Assembly: GCF_000775915.1 (NCBI RefSeq)
Contig: NZ_BBLT01000001.1
Coordinates: 248,001-312,000, forward strand
Direction of reading: 5' to 3'
DNA from: Sporocytophaga myxococcoides
GTDB taxonomy: Bacteria > Bacteroidota > Bacteroidia > Cytophagales > Cytophagaceae
Length of the DNA: 64,000 nt
Below, piece by piece: positions 16,262 through 25,195 of the stretch. The stretch's first letter is position 1. Each line of letters begins with the position of its first letter. The notes under the pieces were generated by a model. It was not told the DNA's origin and searched no databases. It worked only from the letters and a program-made list of their open reading frames with translations. Both the position numbers and the translations under genes were made by a program.

Positions 16262-16316
16262 AATTGTGTAGTCTTTCGTTGCAGAATTTCGCCAGTTGAA
16301 ATCTCTTAAGGAAAGG

Positions 16317-16324
16317 CAAAATTA
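16317..16324 (-). promoter_or_regulatory. Candidate -7 promoter element for engB
   Basis: TAATTTTG on the minus strand matches the Bacteroidota -7 consensus TAnnTTTG and lies about 55 bases upstream of the engB ATG. No TTG -33 element sits at the expected distance, so this is a partial match only. Confidence 0.4.
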
Positions 16325-16534
16325 AAAGAATTGACTTAATATAACATAGCTATAATAGAATTACTCACTTAGGATACAATAAAACCTATTTCAATGTTAT
16401 GTCGTATTGAAAAGTTTGGAATAATTACTCAAAATATTTCTTGATTGATAAAAAAAGTTATAAATTGAACTTAAGAAAGAAATAATATTCTCTAATTGAG
16501 AATTTACAGAGAAAAAACTCATTGATATTCTAAA

Positions 16535-16542
16535 TAACTTTG
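16535..16542 (+). promoter_or_regulatory. Candidate -7 promoter element for the PorE-like cluster
   Basis: TAACTTTG matches TAnnTTTG and lies about 40 bases upstream of the first PorE-like ATG, leaving a short leader. A clear -33 TTTG at 17-21 bases upstream is missing. The three following genes are close enough (60 and 29 bases) to share this transcript. Confidence 0.42.
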
Positions 16543-16582
16543 TTCTATCCTGCCTCAGTTTAAGCTTAACAGTTTATCAAAT

Positions 16583-18574
16583 ATGCGAAAATCATATCTC
16601 CTGGTCCTGTTCCTAATTTGTTCCTTTGCTGGAATCGCTCAGCCCAACATCAAGAAATCTTTAAAAAAGGCAAACTATTATTTTGATGCGCGCAAATATA
16701 AGGAAGCAATTGCTGCTTATCTTGAAGTGCTTGATCTGGAAAAAAATAATGCAGAAGCAAATTTTAAACTTGGTGTTTCTTATTTAAATACAATTCACCA
16801 TACGAAATCCCTGCCTTATCTTACAAAAGCTTACGAAGTAAATTCTAATATTGATCCTAAAATTCTTCAGCTTCTTGGTAAATCTTACCAATACAATCAC
16901 AAATTTGAAGAAGCATTAAAATATTATCAGGAATACAAAGCAAAAATTGACAAGAAGGATTTAGAAGAGATCAAAAAAACAGATCGAAAAATTTATGAAT
17001 GCGAAAACGGTATTATTTATGTAAAAAATCCAGTTAAAGCAAAAATTGAAAACATGGGGCCAGTAATCAATTCCAGATTTATAGATCATGGTCCGGTTAT
17101 TTCTGCAGACGAATCCGTACTTGTATTTACAAGCAGAAGAGAAGGTGGAACTGGAGAGGCTCTTGATGAACAGGGACTGCTTTTTGAAGATATCTATATT
17201 TCCTATAATAAAAACGGCCAGTGGACCGCTCCTCAGAATATCGGTAAACCAATTAATACTGAAGCACATGATGCAAGTATAGCAATCTCTCCTGACGGAA
17301 GTCAGATTTTTATTTACAGAGATAGTGATGATAGCAAAGGTGATATATTCTTATCCACACTTCAGGATGGTAAATGGTCAAAACCTCAGGACCTTGGTAA
17401 AAACATTAATACTAAAGCGGATGAAAAATCCATTTCCATGACTGCAGATGGCAATACGATATATTTCACAAGTGATAGGGAAGGGGGCTTGGGCGGACTT
17501 GATATTTACATGAGTAAAAAGGATAAAAAGGGAAAATGGGGAGTAGCTGTCAATCTGGGAAAGATTATCAACACTGAATACGATGATGATGCTCCATTTA
17601 TACATCCGGATGGAAAGACGCTCTACTTCAGCTCAAAAGGCCATGCAGGAATGGGCTGGTATGATATCTATAAATCCACTCTGACAACAGATGGAACCTG
17701 GTCTGCTCCTGAAAACCTGGGTTATCCTATCAATACCGCTGATGACGATATATACTTTGTACTTTCTGCTGATAATAAACATGGTTATTATGCAAGTGAA
17801 AGAGAGGGAGGCCAGGGTGAAACAGATGTGTATAGGATCAGTATGCCTAAGCCTGAAGAACTCGCAGAGGTTTCAGGGAAAAGTGTAACTGAAAGTAAAG
17901 AACCAGGAAAGAAGAAACTTGTATCAATAGCAAAAGTAGAAGCTTTTAATCCGATTACAATTTTAAAGGGTACAGTTACAGATGCTCTTACTAAAGCTCC
18001 ACTTGAAAGTAAATTGCTGATTATTGATAATGAGAAAAACGAAGTTATACATGAAGTAACAACCAATAGCCTTACAGGCGGCTATCTTGTTATTCTTCCG
18101 TCTGGAAAAAATTATGGAATTGCAGTTGAAAAGAAAGACTATTTATTCCATTCTGAAAATTTTGATATACCAGCGAGTACAAACTATCAAGAAATAGTGA
18201 AGGACGTAGAACTTAAAAAGGTAGCTGTAGGTACTAAGATTGTTTTAAGAAACATATTTTTCGATTTTGATAAAGCAACTTTAAGACCAGCTTCAACTGC
18301 TGAGCTGGAAAGGCTGTATGAATTACTTGTTAAGGTCCCGACTTTAAAAATAGAAATCTCAGGTCATACTGATAATAAAGGATCTGCGGATTATAACAAA
18401 AATCTTTCACAGAAAAGAGCGCAGGCTGTGGTCGACTATCTTATTAAAAAGGGAATTGATTCTGCAAGATTGAAATATGCCGGATATGGATTTGACAGGC
18501 CAATGGAAACAAATGATACCGAGGAGGGCCGTCAACTCAACAGAAGAACGGAATTTGAAATCATCGGAAACTGA
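16583..18574 (+). CDS. PorE-like TPR-PD40-OmpA outer membrane protein (copy 1)
   Basis: A 663-residue exported protein with a signal peptide (MRKSYLLVLFLICSFAG, cleavage near GIAQP). Domains in order: TPR helices (about 25-150), five PD40 beta-propeller blades with repeated SPDG or TADG and the motif LYFSSKGHAGMGWYDIYKS (170-420), a carboxypeptidase-regulatory-like domain (about 445-540), and an OmpA peptidoglycan-binding domain (about 550-660; FFDFDKATLRP, SGHTDNKGSADYN, LNRRTEF). This architecture is that of PorE, which anchors the type IX secretion machinery to peptidoglycan. It begins a tandem set of three. No lipobox is visible. Confidence 0.88.
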   Translation: MRKSYLLVLFLICSFAGIAQPNIKKSLKKANYYFDARKYKEAIAAYLEVLDLEKNNAEANFKLGVSYLNTIHHTKSLPYLTKAYEVNSNIDPKILQLLGKSYQYNHKFEEALKYYQEYKAKIDKKDLEEIKKTDRKIYECENGIIYVKNPVKAKIENMGPVINSRFIDHGPVISADESVLVFTSRREGGTGEALDEQGLLFEDIYISYNKNGQWTAPQNIGKPINTEAHDASIAISPDGSQIFIYRDSDDSKGDIFLSTLQDGKWSKPQDLGKNINTKADEKSISMTADGNTIYFTSDREGGLGGLDIYMSKKDKKGKWGVAVNLGKIINTEYDDDAPFIHPDGKTLYFSSKGHAGMGWYDIYKSTLTTDGTWSAPENLGYPINTADDDIYFVLSADNKHGYYASEREGGQGETDVYRISMPKPEELAEVSGKSVTESKEPGKKKLVSIAKVEAFNPITILKGTVTDALTKAPLESKLLIIDNEKNEVIHEVTTNSLTGGYLVILPSGKNYGIAVEKKDYLFHSENFDIPASTNYQEIVKDVELKKVAVGTKIVLRNIFFDFDKATLRPASTAELERLYELLVKVPTLKIEISGHTDNKGSADYNKNLSQKRAQAVVDYLIKKGIDSARLKYAGYGFDRPMETNDTEEGRQLNRRTEFEIIGN

Positions 18575-18634
18575 TTAGGTTTTATTTACCTATCTTGCAT
18601 TTACTATTTTTGCAGGATAAGTATATAAGGTGAT

Positions 18635-20620
18635 ATGAAAAAGCTTTGTTTTTTTATAATATGTCTTTCATACTCTTTGTTAGTAAGCATTTCAGTGCGT
18701 GCTCAGGGGGAAAAGAAAATTATTAAAGAAGCAGAAGCCGCATTGGCTCAAAAAGACAAGAAGAAGGCACTTGAGTTATACCTCAACGCATTGGAAATAA
18801 ATCCCAATAAAGCCGATGTCAATTATAAAGTTGGAATTTTATATCTGGAAAGCGATTTTAAGTTTAAAGCATTATCGTATCTGGAAAAAGCCTCGGCATT
18901 GGGATTATCTTCTGATTACCCAATCACCAAATATCTTGGAATCGCCAATCAGTTCAATCATAATTTTGAAAAGGCGATAGAGAACTATCAGAATTACAGA
19001 GGAGCTATTACTGATAAGGAAGAAATCAAAAAAGTTGACAGACGAATTTATGAATGCAGGAATGGAATAGAGTTTATTGCGAATCCTGTTCCTGTAAAAA
19101 TTGATAATTTAGGGCCAGCTATCAATACACTTTTTCCCGAATATGCTCCCGTTATTTCAGCTGATGATTCTATTCTTATATTTACTTCAAGACGTCCAGG
19201 TTCTACTGGTGGAATTACAGACCAGTCCGGAATGTATTTCGAGGATTTGTATGTAAGTAAAAAAACACATGAAGGTTGGGTTAAGCCTCAAAATTTAGGA
19301 TTCCCTGTAAATACTACTTCACACGAGGCCTCTGTCGGAATCTCTCCAGACGGAAATCAATTATTTATTTATAAGGATAATGGAAACGGGGATATTTATG
19401 TGTGCAGCATATCTGAAGATAATAAATGGTCAAAGCCGGTTTCTGTAGGAAGTGAAGTTAATTCTGTAAAATATTTTGAGAACGGAGCTTGTCTTTCTTT
19501 TGATGGAAAGAAATTGTTCTTTGCAAGTAATCGCGAGGGAGGGGCAGGTGGAAATGATATTTGGGTGACACAGAAACAAGATAATGGAAGTTGGGGGAAA
19601 CCCTCTAATCTGGGGCTTCCGATTAATACGGAAGCAGATGAGGAAAGTCCTTTTATGGACCTCGATGGAAAGACACTTTATTTTAGCTCGCGTTCCCACA
19701 AGGGAATGGGTGGGTTTGATATATTCAAATCAGTTTTCAATGAAGAATCACAAAAATGGTCAGTACCTGAAAATCTTGGGTATCCTATAAATTCTGCTGA
19801 TAATGACCTTTACTTTATTTTGTCCGGAGATGGCAGACATGGATATTATGCCTCGGTAAAAGAAGGTGGCTATGGAGATAAAGACATTTACAGAATCTCA
19901 ATGCCACCAAGGTCAGACTATCAGGACCTCCAGGCAAGATTACAAACGATCAGAGAAAAGAAATACTCATCCAATCCACCTTTTGATAAGGCAAATTCTT
20001 ATATAATATCCGGAAAGGTATTGGATTCTTCTTCAACTAAATCTATATCCAATGCTTTGGTGCAAGTAAAAGATAATAAAGGGAATGTTATCAATGAAAT
20101 ATTCAGTAAACCAGATGGAGAGTATTATATCAAAATAAGTATTGATACACCAGGTGCTTATGTGCTTTCAGCTTACGCAAAAGGTTATGGCCCTTTTCTG
20201 AAAGATATTGAAATACATAAAGAAAAGAATACTACCCATATTCAGGTTGCTGATATAAAATTGAAAAAACTGGATTTAGGTGAGCGATTTGTCCTCAGAA
20301 ATATTTATTTTGATTTTGATAAATCTGAATTAAAACCAGAATCAAAGTCAGACCTGGAAAATTTGATAATACTTTTGAATGACAATCCATCTATTAAAAT
20401 AGAAATAGGAGGGTATACGGATAGTAAAGGTGAAAAGGAGTATAATCGGAATTTGTCTCAGAAAAGAGCAGAGGCTGTATTAAACTATCTCGTATCAAGA
20501 GGGATCTCTAAAAAGAGATTGATAGCAAAAGGATACGGTGAAAGTAGTTCTATCACTAAAGGGCAGGTAAATCAGGAAGAAATAAGTCGAAGAACAGAGT
20601 TTGTAATCATAGATAAGTAA
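18635..20620 (+). CDS. PorE-like TPR-PD40-OmpA outer membrane protein (copy 2)
   Basis: A 661-residue paralogue of the upstream gene with the same domain order: signal peptide ending at VRAQG, TPR segment (ALAQKDKKKALELYLNALE), PD40 blades (ISPDGNQLFIYKDNG, DGKKLFFASNREGGAGGND), a carboxypeptidase-regulatory-like domain (YIISGKVLDSSSTKS) and a C-terminal OmpA domain (YFDFDKSELKP, GGYTDSKGEKEYN, SRRTEFVI). The OmpA end has SRRTEF where the family usually has NRR. It begins 60 bases after copy 1 with no terminator, so it should be co-expressed. Retention of all domains suggests both copies work. Confidence 0.88.
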   Translation: MKKLCFFIICLSYSLLVSISVRAQGEKKIIKEAEAALAQKDKKKALELYLNALEINPNKADVNYKVGILYLESDFKFKALSYLEKASALGLSSDYPITKYLGIANQFNHNFEKAIENYQNYRGAITDKEEIKKVDRRIYECRNGIEFIANPVPVKIDNLGPAINTLFPEYAPVISADDSILIFTSRRPGSTGGITDQSGMYFEDLYVSKKTHEGWVKPQNLGFPVNTTSHEASVGISPDGNQLFIYKDNGNGDIYVCSISEDNKWSKPVSVGSEVNSVKYFENGACLSFDGKKLFFASNREGGAGGNDIWVTQKQDNGSWGKPSNLGLPINTEADEESPFMDLDGKTLYFSSRSHKGMGGFDIFKSVFNEESQKWSVPENLGYPINSADNDLYFILSGDGRHGYYASVKEGGYGDKDIYRISMPPRSDYQDLQARLQTIREKKYSSNPPFDKANSYIISGKVLDSSSTKSISNALVQVKDNKGNVINEIFSKPDGEYYIKISIDTPGAYVLSAYAKGYGPFLKDIEIHKEKNTTHIQVADIKLKKLDLGERFVLRNIYFDFDKSELKPESKSDLENLIILLNDNPSIKIEIGGYTDSKGEKEYNRNLSQKRAEAVLNYLVSRGISKKRLIAKGYGESSSITKGQVNQEEISRRTEFVIIDK

Positions 20621-20649
20621 TTGTACCGAAATTAAGAGTAAATAATACT

Positions 20650-22917
20650 ATGAAGTTGAATGTCAGATTTTTTTTAATTCTGGTGATGTCTTTAGGACTT
20701 ATAGTTCGGGCAAAAAGTCAGGATATTTCAGGTGATTTAAGGGAAGGGCAGCGTCTGTTGAGACAGGAACATTATAGAAATGCTCTGCCTTTTTTTGAAA
20801 AGGTTTTAACTAAAGAACCTAAAAATACGAAAGCATTGTTTGGCGCAGCTGTTTGTTATCTTCACAGGTATTCCAAAGAAAAAGCACTGACATATATTGA
20901 AAAGGTTTATGCCCTGGATTCTACAGTAGATAAACATATTCATTTCTGGATGGGAAGAGTCTATCATCAAAATTATATGTTTGATAAGGCTCTTGAACAA
21001 TATAGTATCTATCAATCCAATCTATCCAAAAAGGATTTACGTCAGAAAGACCTGGTAAAATATATCAACCAGGTACATACAGCAAAAGAATTTGTTAAGA
21101 ATAATCAGAATTATCTGGTCTCTAATCTTGGGCCTGTCATCAATAGCTCTTATTCAGAGCACAGTCCTGTAACCTCTATGGATGACAAATTACTTTTATT
21201 TACTTCCAGAAGGTCAAATGAATCAAGTAAAGAAGATCTGGATGGTGAGCCTTTTGAAGATATCTTCCAGTCAATAAAACTGGACGAAGGTAAATGGTCT
21301 GAACCTCAGAAGATACAGCTGAACTCAGGTGGACACGATGCTTCCATTCAGCTGTTTGATAATGATACTAAGCTGCTTGTATATAAATTTACAAAAGGCG
21401 GAGATATTTATTATACTGAAAGAAATGGAGACAAATGGGGAGATCTAAAGCCTTTTGTCGGCATTAATTCCAGAGATTTTGAAGCAGATGCATTCATTTC
21501 TGCAGATGGTCAAACTGCATACTTTGCCACCAATCACTACAAAAGAAATGGAGATCTTGATATCTATTATGTAAAGAAGAAAGCTGACGGAACATGGGGA
21601 GAGGCTACAGAGCTTAAAGGCGGTATCAATAGTGATGAAGACGAAGATGCACCGTTTGTAACTCCGGATGGCAAGACTCTTTATTTTAGTTCAAGAGGGC
21701 ATAAAAATATGGGAGGTTATGATGTCTTCAAATCTGTACTTGGTGATAGCGGCAAATGGTCAGAACCTGAAAATATGGGCTATCCCATCAATACACCGGA
21801 TGATGATGTATACTTCTACCTTTCTTCAATATCCAAGAAATCATATATTTCTTCGTACCGGGAAGGCGGTTACGGAGAAAAAGACATCTATGAAATTTCA
21901 CCTATTCCATCAGTAAAAATCAATGGGAATGTAACAGAAGATCGCACTGGTAAAAAAGTAAATAATCTTCAGATTTTATTTGTCTCCACAAGAAATACCA
22001 CCAAGCCTGTAAATGAAATTGCAATTACACAGGATGGAAGATATTCGGCAACTCTTACAGCTTATAATTCTTACAGGATAAAACTTGTAGACGGGAAGGA
22101 TACTTTGTTGACCCAGGAGCTGGACATTCCTTTTACTGCTGATGAAAGTATGGTATTAACAAGAGATTTCGTTATCCCATTTATTCAGAAAGATTCAGGT
22201 GTAGCAATCATATTGCCTGAAAAGTTTTACTCTGGAAAATTCCTGTTAAGAGATATTCATTATGAAAAAGGGAAATCAGCTTTAAGTACCTTAAATCAAA
22301 AAGAGCTCGACAAAGCGGCGGAGATTTTAAAGAAAAATCCGGAAGCAAAACTCAAGTTAAAAGGATCGGTAGAAAGCAATGAAAACCCTACGCTCGCACA
22401 GGAAAGAAGTAAAAGTGTTTCTGAATATTTAAAAGGAAAAGGGGTTTCAACTAAGCAGCTCGAGGTAGTTGATGGCTTTACAGATGGCAGTATTGTTGCT
22501 CTTGAAAGTAACTTTAAAGGCACACCTACAATGGAGTTTGATAAGAGCATTATCAATTCAGCAGCAGTGGGAGCGTCCTTTATTCTAAGGAATGTCCATT
22601 TCGAGACAGCTAAATGGGATTTAAATGAAGTGTCCAGAAATGAGCTCGATCTGTTGATCAGTATTTTAAAAGAGAATCCTACACTAAATATTGAAATAGG
22701 AGGTTATACGGACAATCTTGGAGAAGATGCTGCAAATCAGATTTTATCAGAGAAAAGAGCTAAGTCAGTTGAAGAATACCTTCTTAGTAATGGCATAAAT
22801 AAAAGCCACTTATCTGTTGTTGGATATGGAGAGGCGAATCCTCTTGCACCAAATGATACAGAGCAGGGACGGGTATTGAACAGAAGGACAGAGATCAGGA
22901 TTTTGGGTAAGTTATAA
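20650..22917 (+). CDS. PorE-like protein with tandem OmpA domains, first one decayed (copy 3)
   Basis: The largest of the three, 755 residues. Signal peptide (MKLNVRFFLILVMSLGLIV), TPR segment (LLRQEHYRNALPFFEKVL), PD40 blades (TPDGKTLYFSSRGHKNMGGY) and a regulatory-like domain as in its paralogues. It then has two OmpA-like domains: residues about 530-625 keep the start (LLRDIHYEKGKSALS) and the overall spacing but lack the GGxTDxxG loop and the NRRxE end, whereas about 643-753 are complete (VHFETAKWDLN, GGYTDNLGEDAAN, NRRTEIRI). Starts 29 bases after copy 2. The extra domain looks like an internal duplication that lost peptidoglycan contacts. Confidence 0.85.
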   Translation: MKLNVRFFLILVMSLGLIVRAKSQDISGDLREGQRLLRQEHYRNALPFFEKVLTKEPKNTKALFGAAVCYLHRYSKEKALTYIEKVYALDSTVDKHIHFWMGRVYHQNYMFDKALEQYSIYQSNLSKKDLRQKDLVKYINQVHTAKEFVKNNQNYLVSNLGPVINSSYSEHSPVTSMDDKLLLFTSRRSNESSKEDLDGEPFEDIFQSIKLDEGKWSEPQKIQLNSGGHDASIQLFDNDTKLLVYKFTKGGDIYYTERNGDKWGDLKPFVGINSRDFEADAFISADGQTAYFATNHYKRNGDLDIYYVKKKADGTWGEATELKGGINSDEDEDAPFVTPDGKTLYFSSRGHKNMGGYDVFKSVLGDSGKWSEPENMGYPINTPDDDVYFYLSSISKKSYISSYREGGYGEKDIYEISPIPSVKINGNVTEDRTGKKVNNLQILFVSTRNTTKPVNEIAITQDGRYSATLTAYNSYRIKLVDGKDTLLTQELDIPFTADESMVLTRDFVIPFIQKDSGVAIILPEKFYSGKFLLRDIHYEKGKSALSTLNQKELDKAAEILKKNPEAKLKLKGSVESNENPTLAQERSKSVSEYLKGKGVSTKQLEVVDGFTDGSIVALESNFKGTPTMEFDKSIINSAAVGASFILRNVHFETAKWDLNEVSRNELDLLISILKENPTLNIEIGGYTDNLGEDAANQILSEKRAKSVEEYLLSNGINKSHLSVVGYGEANPLAPNDTEQGRVLNRRTEIRILGKL

Positions 22918-22941
22918 AGAATAGCATATGTAATTTTTGTG

Positions 22942-22976
22942 ATGCTGCCGTCGTAAGATGGCAGCATTTTTTTTTG
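22942..22976 (+). terminator. Terminator of the PorE-like operon
   Basis: Perfect 8-bp stem atgctgcc/ggcagcat (22942-22949 and 22960-22967) followed by nine T. It lies 25 bases after the third PorE-like stop and closes the three-gene unit. Confidence 0.92.
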
Positions 22977-23218
22977 TCGATAATTCCAACGCAAATGAGT
23001 TGCGATATGGTCTTCTATGTTTGTGATATAACATAGAATTATCTATCAGTATTAACATTCAAGCATGAATTGAGAAAATTTTACTGTAACAACAAGGCTG
23101 AAATTAAATTATAGTTAATATTTTTAGTTTAATAGTTGCTATCTGTTTATTATCAGTTTTTTATATGTTCTTTAAGTGTTGTGTAAAATATTATATTAAT
23201 TCTTGTGTGTTTAATTTG

Positions 23219-23247
23219 TTTGTTTGTCGATAATTTTTCTATGTTTG
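23219..23247 (+). promoter_or_regulatory. Bacteroidota-type promoter for the surface-protein gene at 23280
   Basis: A -33 TTTG (23219-23222) and a -7 TATGTTTG (23240-23247) separated by 17 bases fit the TTTG-N17-21-TAnnTTTG consensus. Two more TTTG copies at 23215 and 23223 flank the first, forming a tttg repeat. The predicted leader is about 25 bases. Confidence 0.7.
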
Positions 23248-23279
23248 TATTATTGTTAAATTTTTAAACCCAAGCTTTT

Positions 23280-24083
23280 ATGAAAAACATTAAAAAATTA
23301 TTTAGCGTCCTAAGTTTAGCAACAATTTGTTTAGCTGATGCAAATGCTCAGCAATTTTCAGGTCCGAGTGATCTAACGTCTGATATTGAGAGAAGTGGAT
23401 TGGTAAAAATTAATGGAGGATATGGAGATAAGCTGTTTGTAAGTGGAGGAGGTCCTGGTGGAGGAGGATACTTATATCTTTCAGAGTCTGGCTTGAGATT
23501 AAATTCATTTGGAAGTAGGTTGAGGTTAGGTTTTCATGATTCAGGAGTTTCAGGATTTTCGGGTTCTATGATAGTTTCTGAAGAAACTGCAGGAAATACA
23601 AGTTCAAGTTTAGCAAATAATCTTGGAATTTTTGCAGGTACTGGGAGAACTTTGGTTTTGGGGGCAAATAAAACTAAACAAATGGAGTTTAGTAGTGCTG
23701 GTGATATAACCATTGCATCAGGTACTTTAAGAATTGGTACTTTAAAAACTAATTCGGTTAACAACTTTCCAACTGGATACAGACTTTATGTAGAAGATGG
23801 TATTCTTACCGAAAAATTAAAGGTTGGCCTTAAGACTACTTCAGACTGGTCTGACTATGTATTTGCCAGTGATTACAAATTACTATCATTGTCAGAAGTC
23901 GAAAGATTTATCAAAGCTAATAAACATTTACCTGATGTTCCTTCTGCTGAAGAGGTTGTTAGAACAGGCATAGACGTGGCACAAATGGATGCTAAACTTC
24001 TTCAGAAAATAGAGGAACTAACACTATATGTAATCGAGCAACAAAAGCAAATTGAAGAGTTGAAAGCAATGATGAAGAAATAG
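23280..24083 (+). CDS. Secreted glycine-rich protein with tail-fibre-like C-terminus
   Basis: A 267-residue exported protein: signal peptide ending at ANAQQ, a glycine-rich segment (GGGPGGGGYLYLSESG), then short beta repeats. The C-terminus, YKLLSLSEVERFIKANKHLP then DVPSAEEVVRTGIDVAQMDA and a coiled coil (LLQKIEELTLYVIEQQKQIE), is a conserved ending of many Bacteroidota surface proteins, resembling peptidase S74/tail-fibre trimerisation modules. It has no T9SS sorting domain. Probably a trimeric surface protein. It lies 43 bases before a T9SS cargo gene and may be co-transcribed with it. The function is unknown. Confidence 0.75.
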   Translation: MKNIKKLFSVLSLATICLADANAQQFSGPSDLTSDIERSGLVKINGGYGDKLFVSGGGPGGGGYLYLSESGLRLNSFGSRLRLGFHDSGVSGFSGSMIVSEETAGNTSSSLANNLGIFAGTGRTLVLGANKTKQMEFSSAGDITIASGTLRIGTLKTNSVNNFPTGYRLYVEDGILTEKLKVGLKTTSDWSDYVFASDYKLLSLSEVERFIKANKHLPDVPSAEEVVRTGIDVAQMDAKLLQKIEELTLYVIEQQKQIEELKAMMKK

Positions 24084-24125
24084 TTCAGAGGTTTAATTTT
24101 TTATTAATAAAACAATTTTAAACCT

Positions 24126-25040
24126 ATGAAACCTATGAATTTATATAAACTTTTAGCAATAGGTATGCTCCTGGTCCTTGGAGTAATATCAAATGCCAAA
24201 GCTCAGGGTATAACCTTAAGTATGACTCCCACTAGTGGCTGTGATAGTTATAGTTCGGGAGTTACTGTAACTGCAACTGCAACTTCGCTTTCTTCTGGTG
24301 TTACTGGAGTATATTGGTCAATTAATGATTGGGGAGTAACATTTTGTGCCGGATTTTCAGGTTGTCATCAGGATAGAAAGTCCTATACTTTTACATTTAA
24401 GCAGAGCGGCATTTATACATTCAAATGTATTTATGGAGGAAATGTTTACACTTCAGATCCTATAGACGTTTCTGTTTACTCGAATAACCTTGAAGTTTGT
24501 GATAATAATTTTCAACATTTTGTTTGGAATGAAGTATCATCTACCTGGTGGAGTGGGAACTACATAACAACCTGTAGTACTGGAGTACAAGTTCAAGGAG
24601 TAGAAACCGATCCCGATTTGCATACGCAACTTTATTTAAAAGCCAATAATTCAGTTACGCTTTCCCCCGGATTTGTTGCAGAAAGAGGAACAATTGTAGA
24701 AGCCAGAATAGCTTCCAATTGTTCAGCAAATACACCTTGGTCAACAACATACTCCAGTTTGAGAAATGGGATTGTAGATATAGAAAACACAGGGAGTACA
24801 TCTATATACCCGAATCCAACATCTGGAAATTTTGCGTTGAATCTGAATTATTCAACACTAAAAAGCGTGGATGTGGTGGTATCTGATTTAACTGGTAATA
24901 TTGTTTATAACAACAAAGTTGGTTATGTCGATTCTGCTAATCTAAATATAGACCTTTCTAACAAGGAGCCAGGTTTATATCTGGTAAAAATTATATCCGA
25001 TTCTAAAACAGAAGTTAAAAAGGTAGTTGTCTCCAGATAA
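24126..25040 (+). CDS. T9SS cargo protein with type A sorting domain (paralogue 1)
   Basis: A 304-residue secreted protein with a signal peptide ending at AKAQG (start MKPMNLYK; the second Met at 24135 is an alternative). The mature part has a cysteine-bearing immunoglobulin-like start (TPTSGCDSYSSGVTVTATAT), a middle module with LYLKANNSVTLSPGFVAERG and TIVEARIASNC, and a C-terminal type A sorting domain of about 75 residues: SIYPNPTSGNFALNLNY, VVVSDLTGNIVYNNKVG and GLYLVKIISDSKTEVKK. The tail directs export by the type IX system and surface attachment. Cargo function unknown. The gene at 25196 is its paralogue. Confidence 0.88.
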   Translation: MKPMNLYKLLAIGMLLVLGVISNAKAQGITLSMTPTSGCDSYSSGVTVTATATSLSSGVTGVYWSINDWGVTFCAGFSGCHQDRKSYTFTFKQSGIYTFKCIYGGNVYTSDPIDVSVYSNNLEVCDNNFQHFVWNEVSSTWWSGNYITTCSTGVQVQGVETDPDLHTQLYLKANNSVTLSPGFVAERGTIVEARIASNCSANTPWSTTYSSLRNGIVDIENTGSTSIYPNPTSGNFALNLNYSTLKSVDVVVSDLTGNIVYNNKVGYVDSANLNIDLSNKEPGLYLVKIISDSKTEVKKVVVSR

Positions 25041-25079
25041 TTTGATAATTGTTTAATCAGAATAATCTGTTGAAGTTTT

Positions 25080-25107
25080 AAAGGCTAAATCTTATGATTT
25101 AGCCTTT
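25080..25107 (+). terminator. Hairpin after cargo gene 1
   Basis: Ten-base perfect stem aaggctaaat/atttagcctt (25081-25090 and 25097-25106) with only a weak T-rich tail. Its sequence is nearly repeated in the terminator after cargo gene 2 (26069-26100), showing that the duplicated unit carried its terminator. Confidence 0.65.
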
Positions 25108-25121
25108 AATTTTAATTGGTT

Positions 25122-25144
25122 CCAGCCTTTATAAGGCTGGTTTT
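25122..25144 (+). terminator. Second hairpin in tandem
   Basis: Eight-base stem ccagcctt/aaggctgg (25122-25129 and 25133-25140) followed by four T. It sits 15 bases after the first hairpin, so transcription of the upstream cargo gene ends in a double terminator. Confidence 0.65.
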
Positions 25145-25195
25145 GATGCGAAATTTTTTAAATATTTTTAATTAATCCAACTACTATTTTAAGCT

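Larger units (their letters stand above)
16262..16582. other. Divergent promoter region, no gene seen
   Basis: About 320 bases between engB (leftward) and the first PorE-like gene (rightward). It is AT-rich with no credible coding frame. It holds one candidate -7 element for each direction: TAATTTTG on the minus strand at 16317-16324 and TAACTTTG on the plus strand at 16535-16542. I see no hairpin or riboswitch-like element. Confidence 0.55.
22918..23279. other. Intergenic region with terminator and strong promoter
   Basis: About 360 bases, AT-rich. The first 60 hold the terminator of the PorE-like operon (22942-22976). The middle has no open frame of note and no structure I recognise. The end holds a TTTG-rich promoter (23219-23247) for the next gene. 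Confidence 0.6.
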
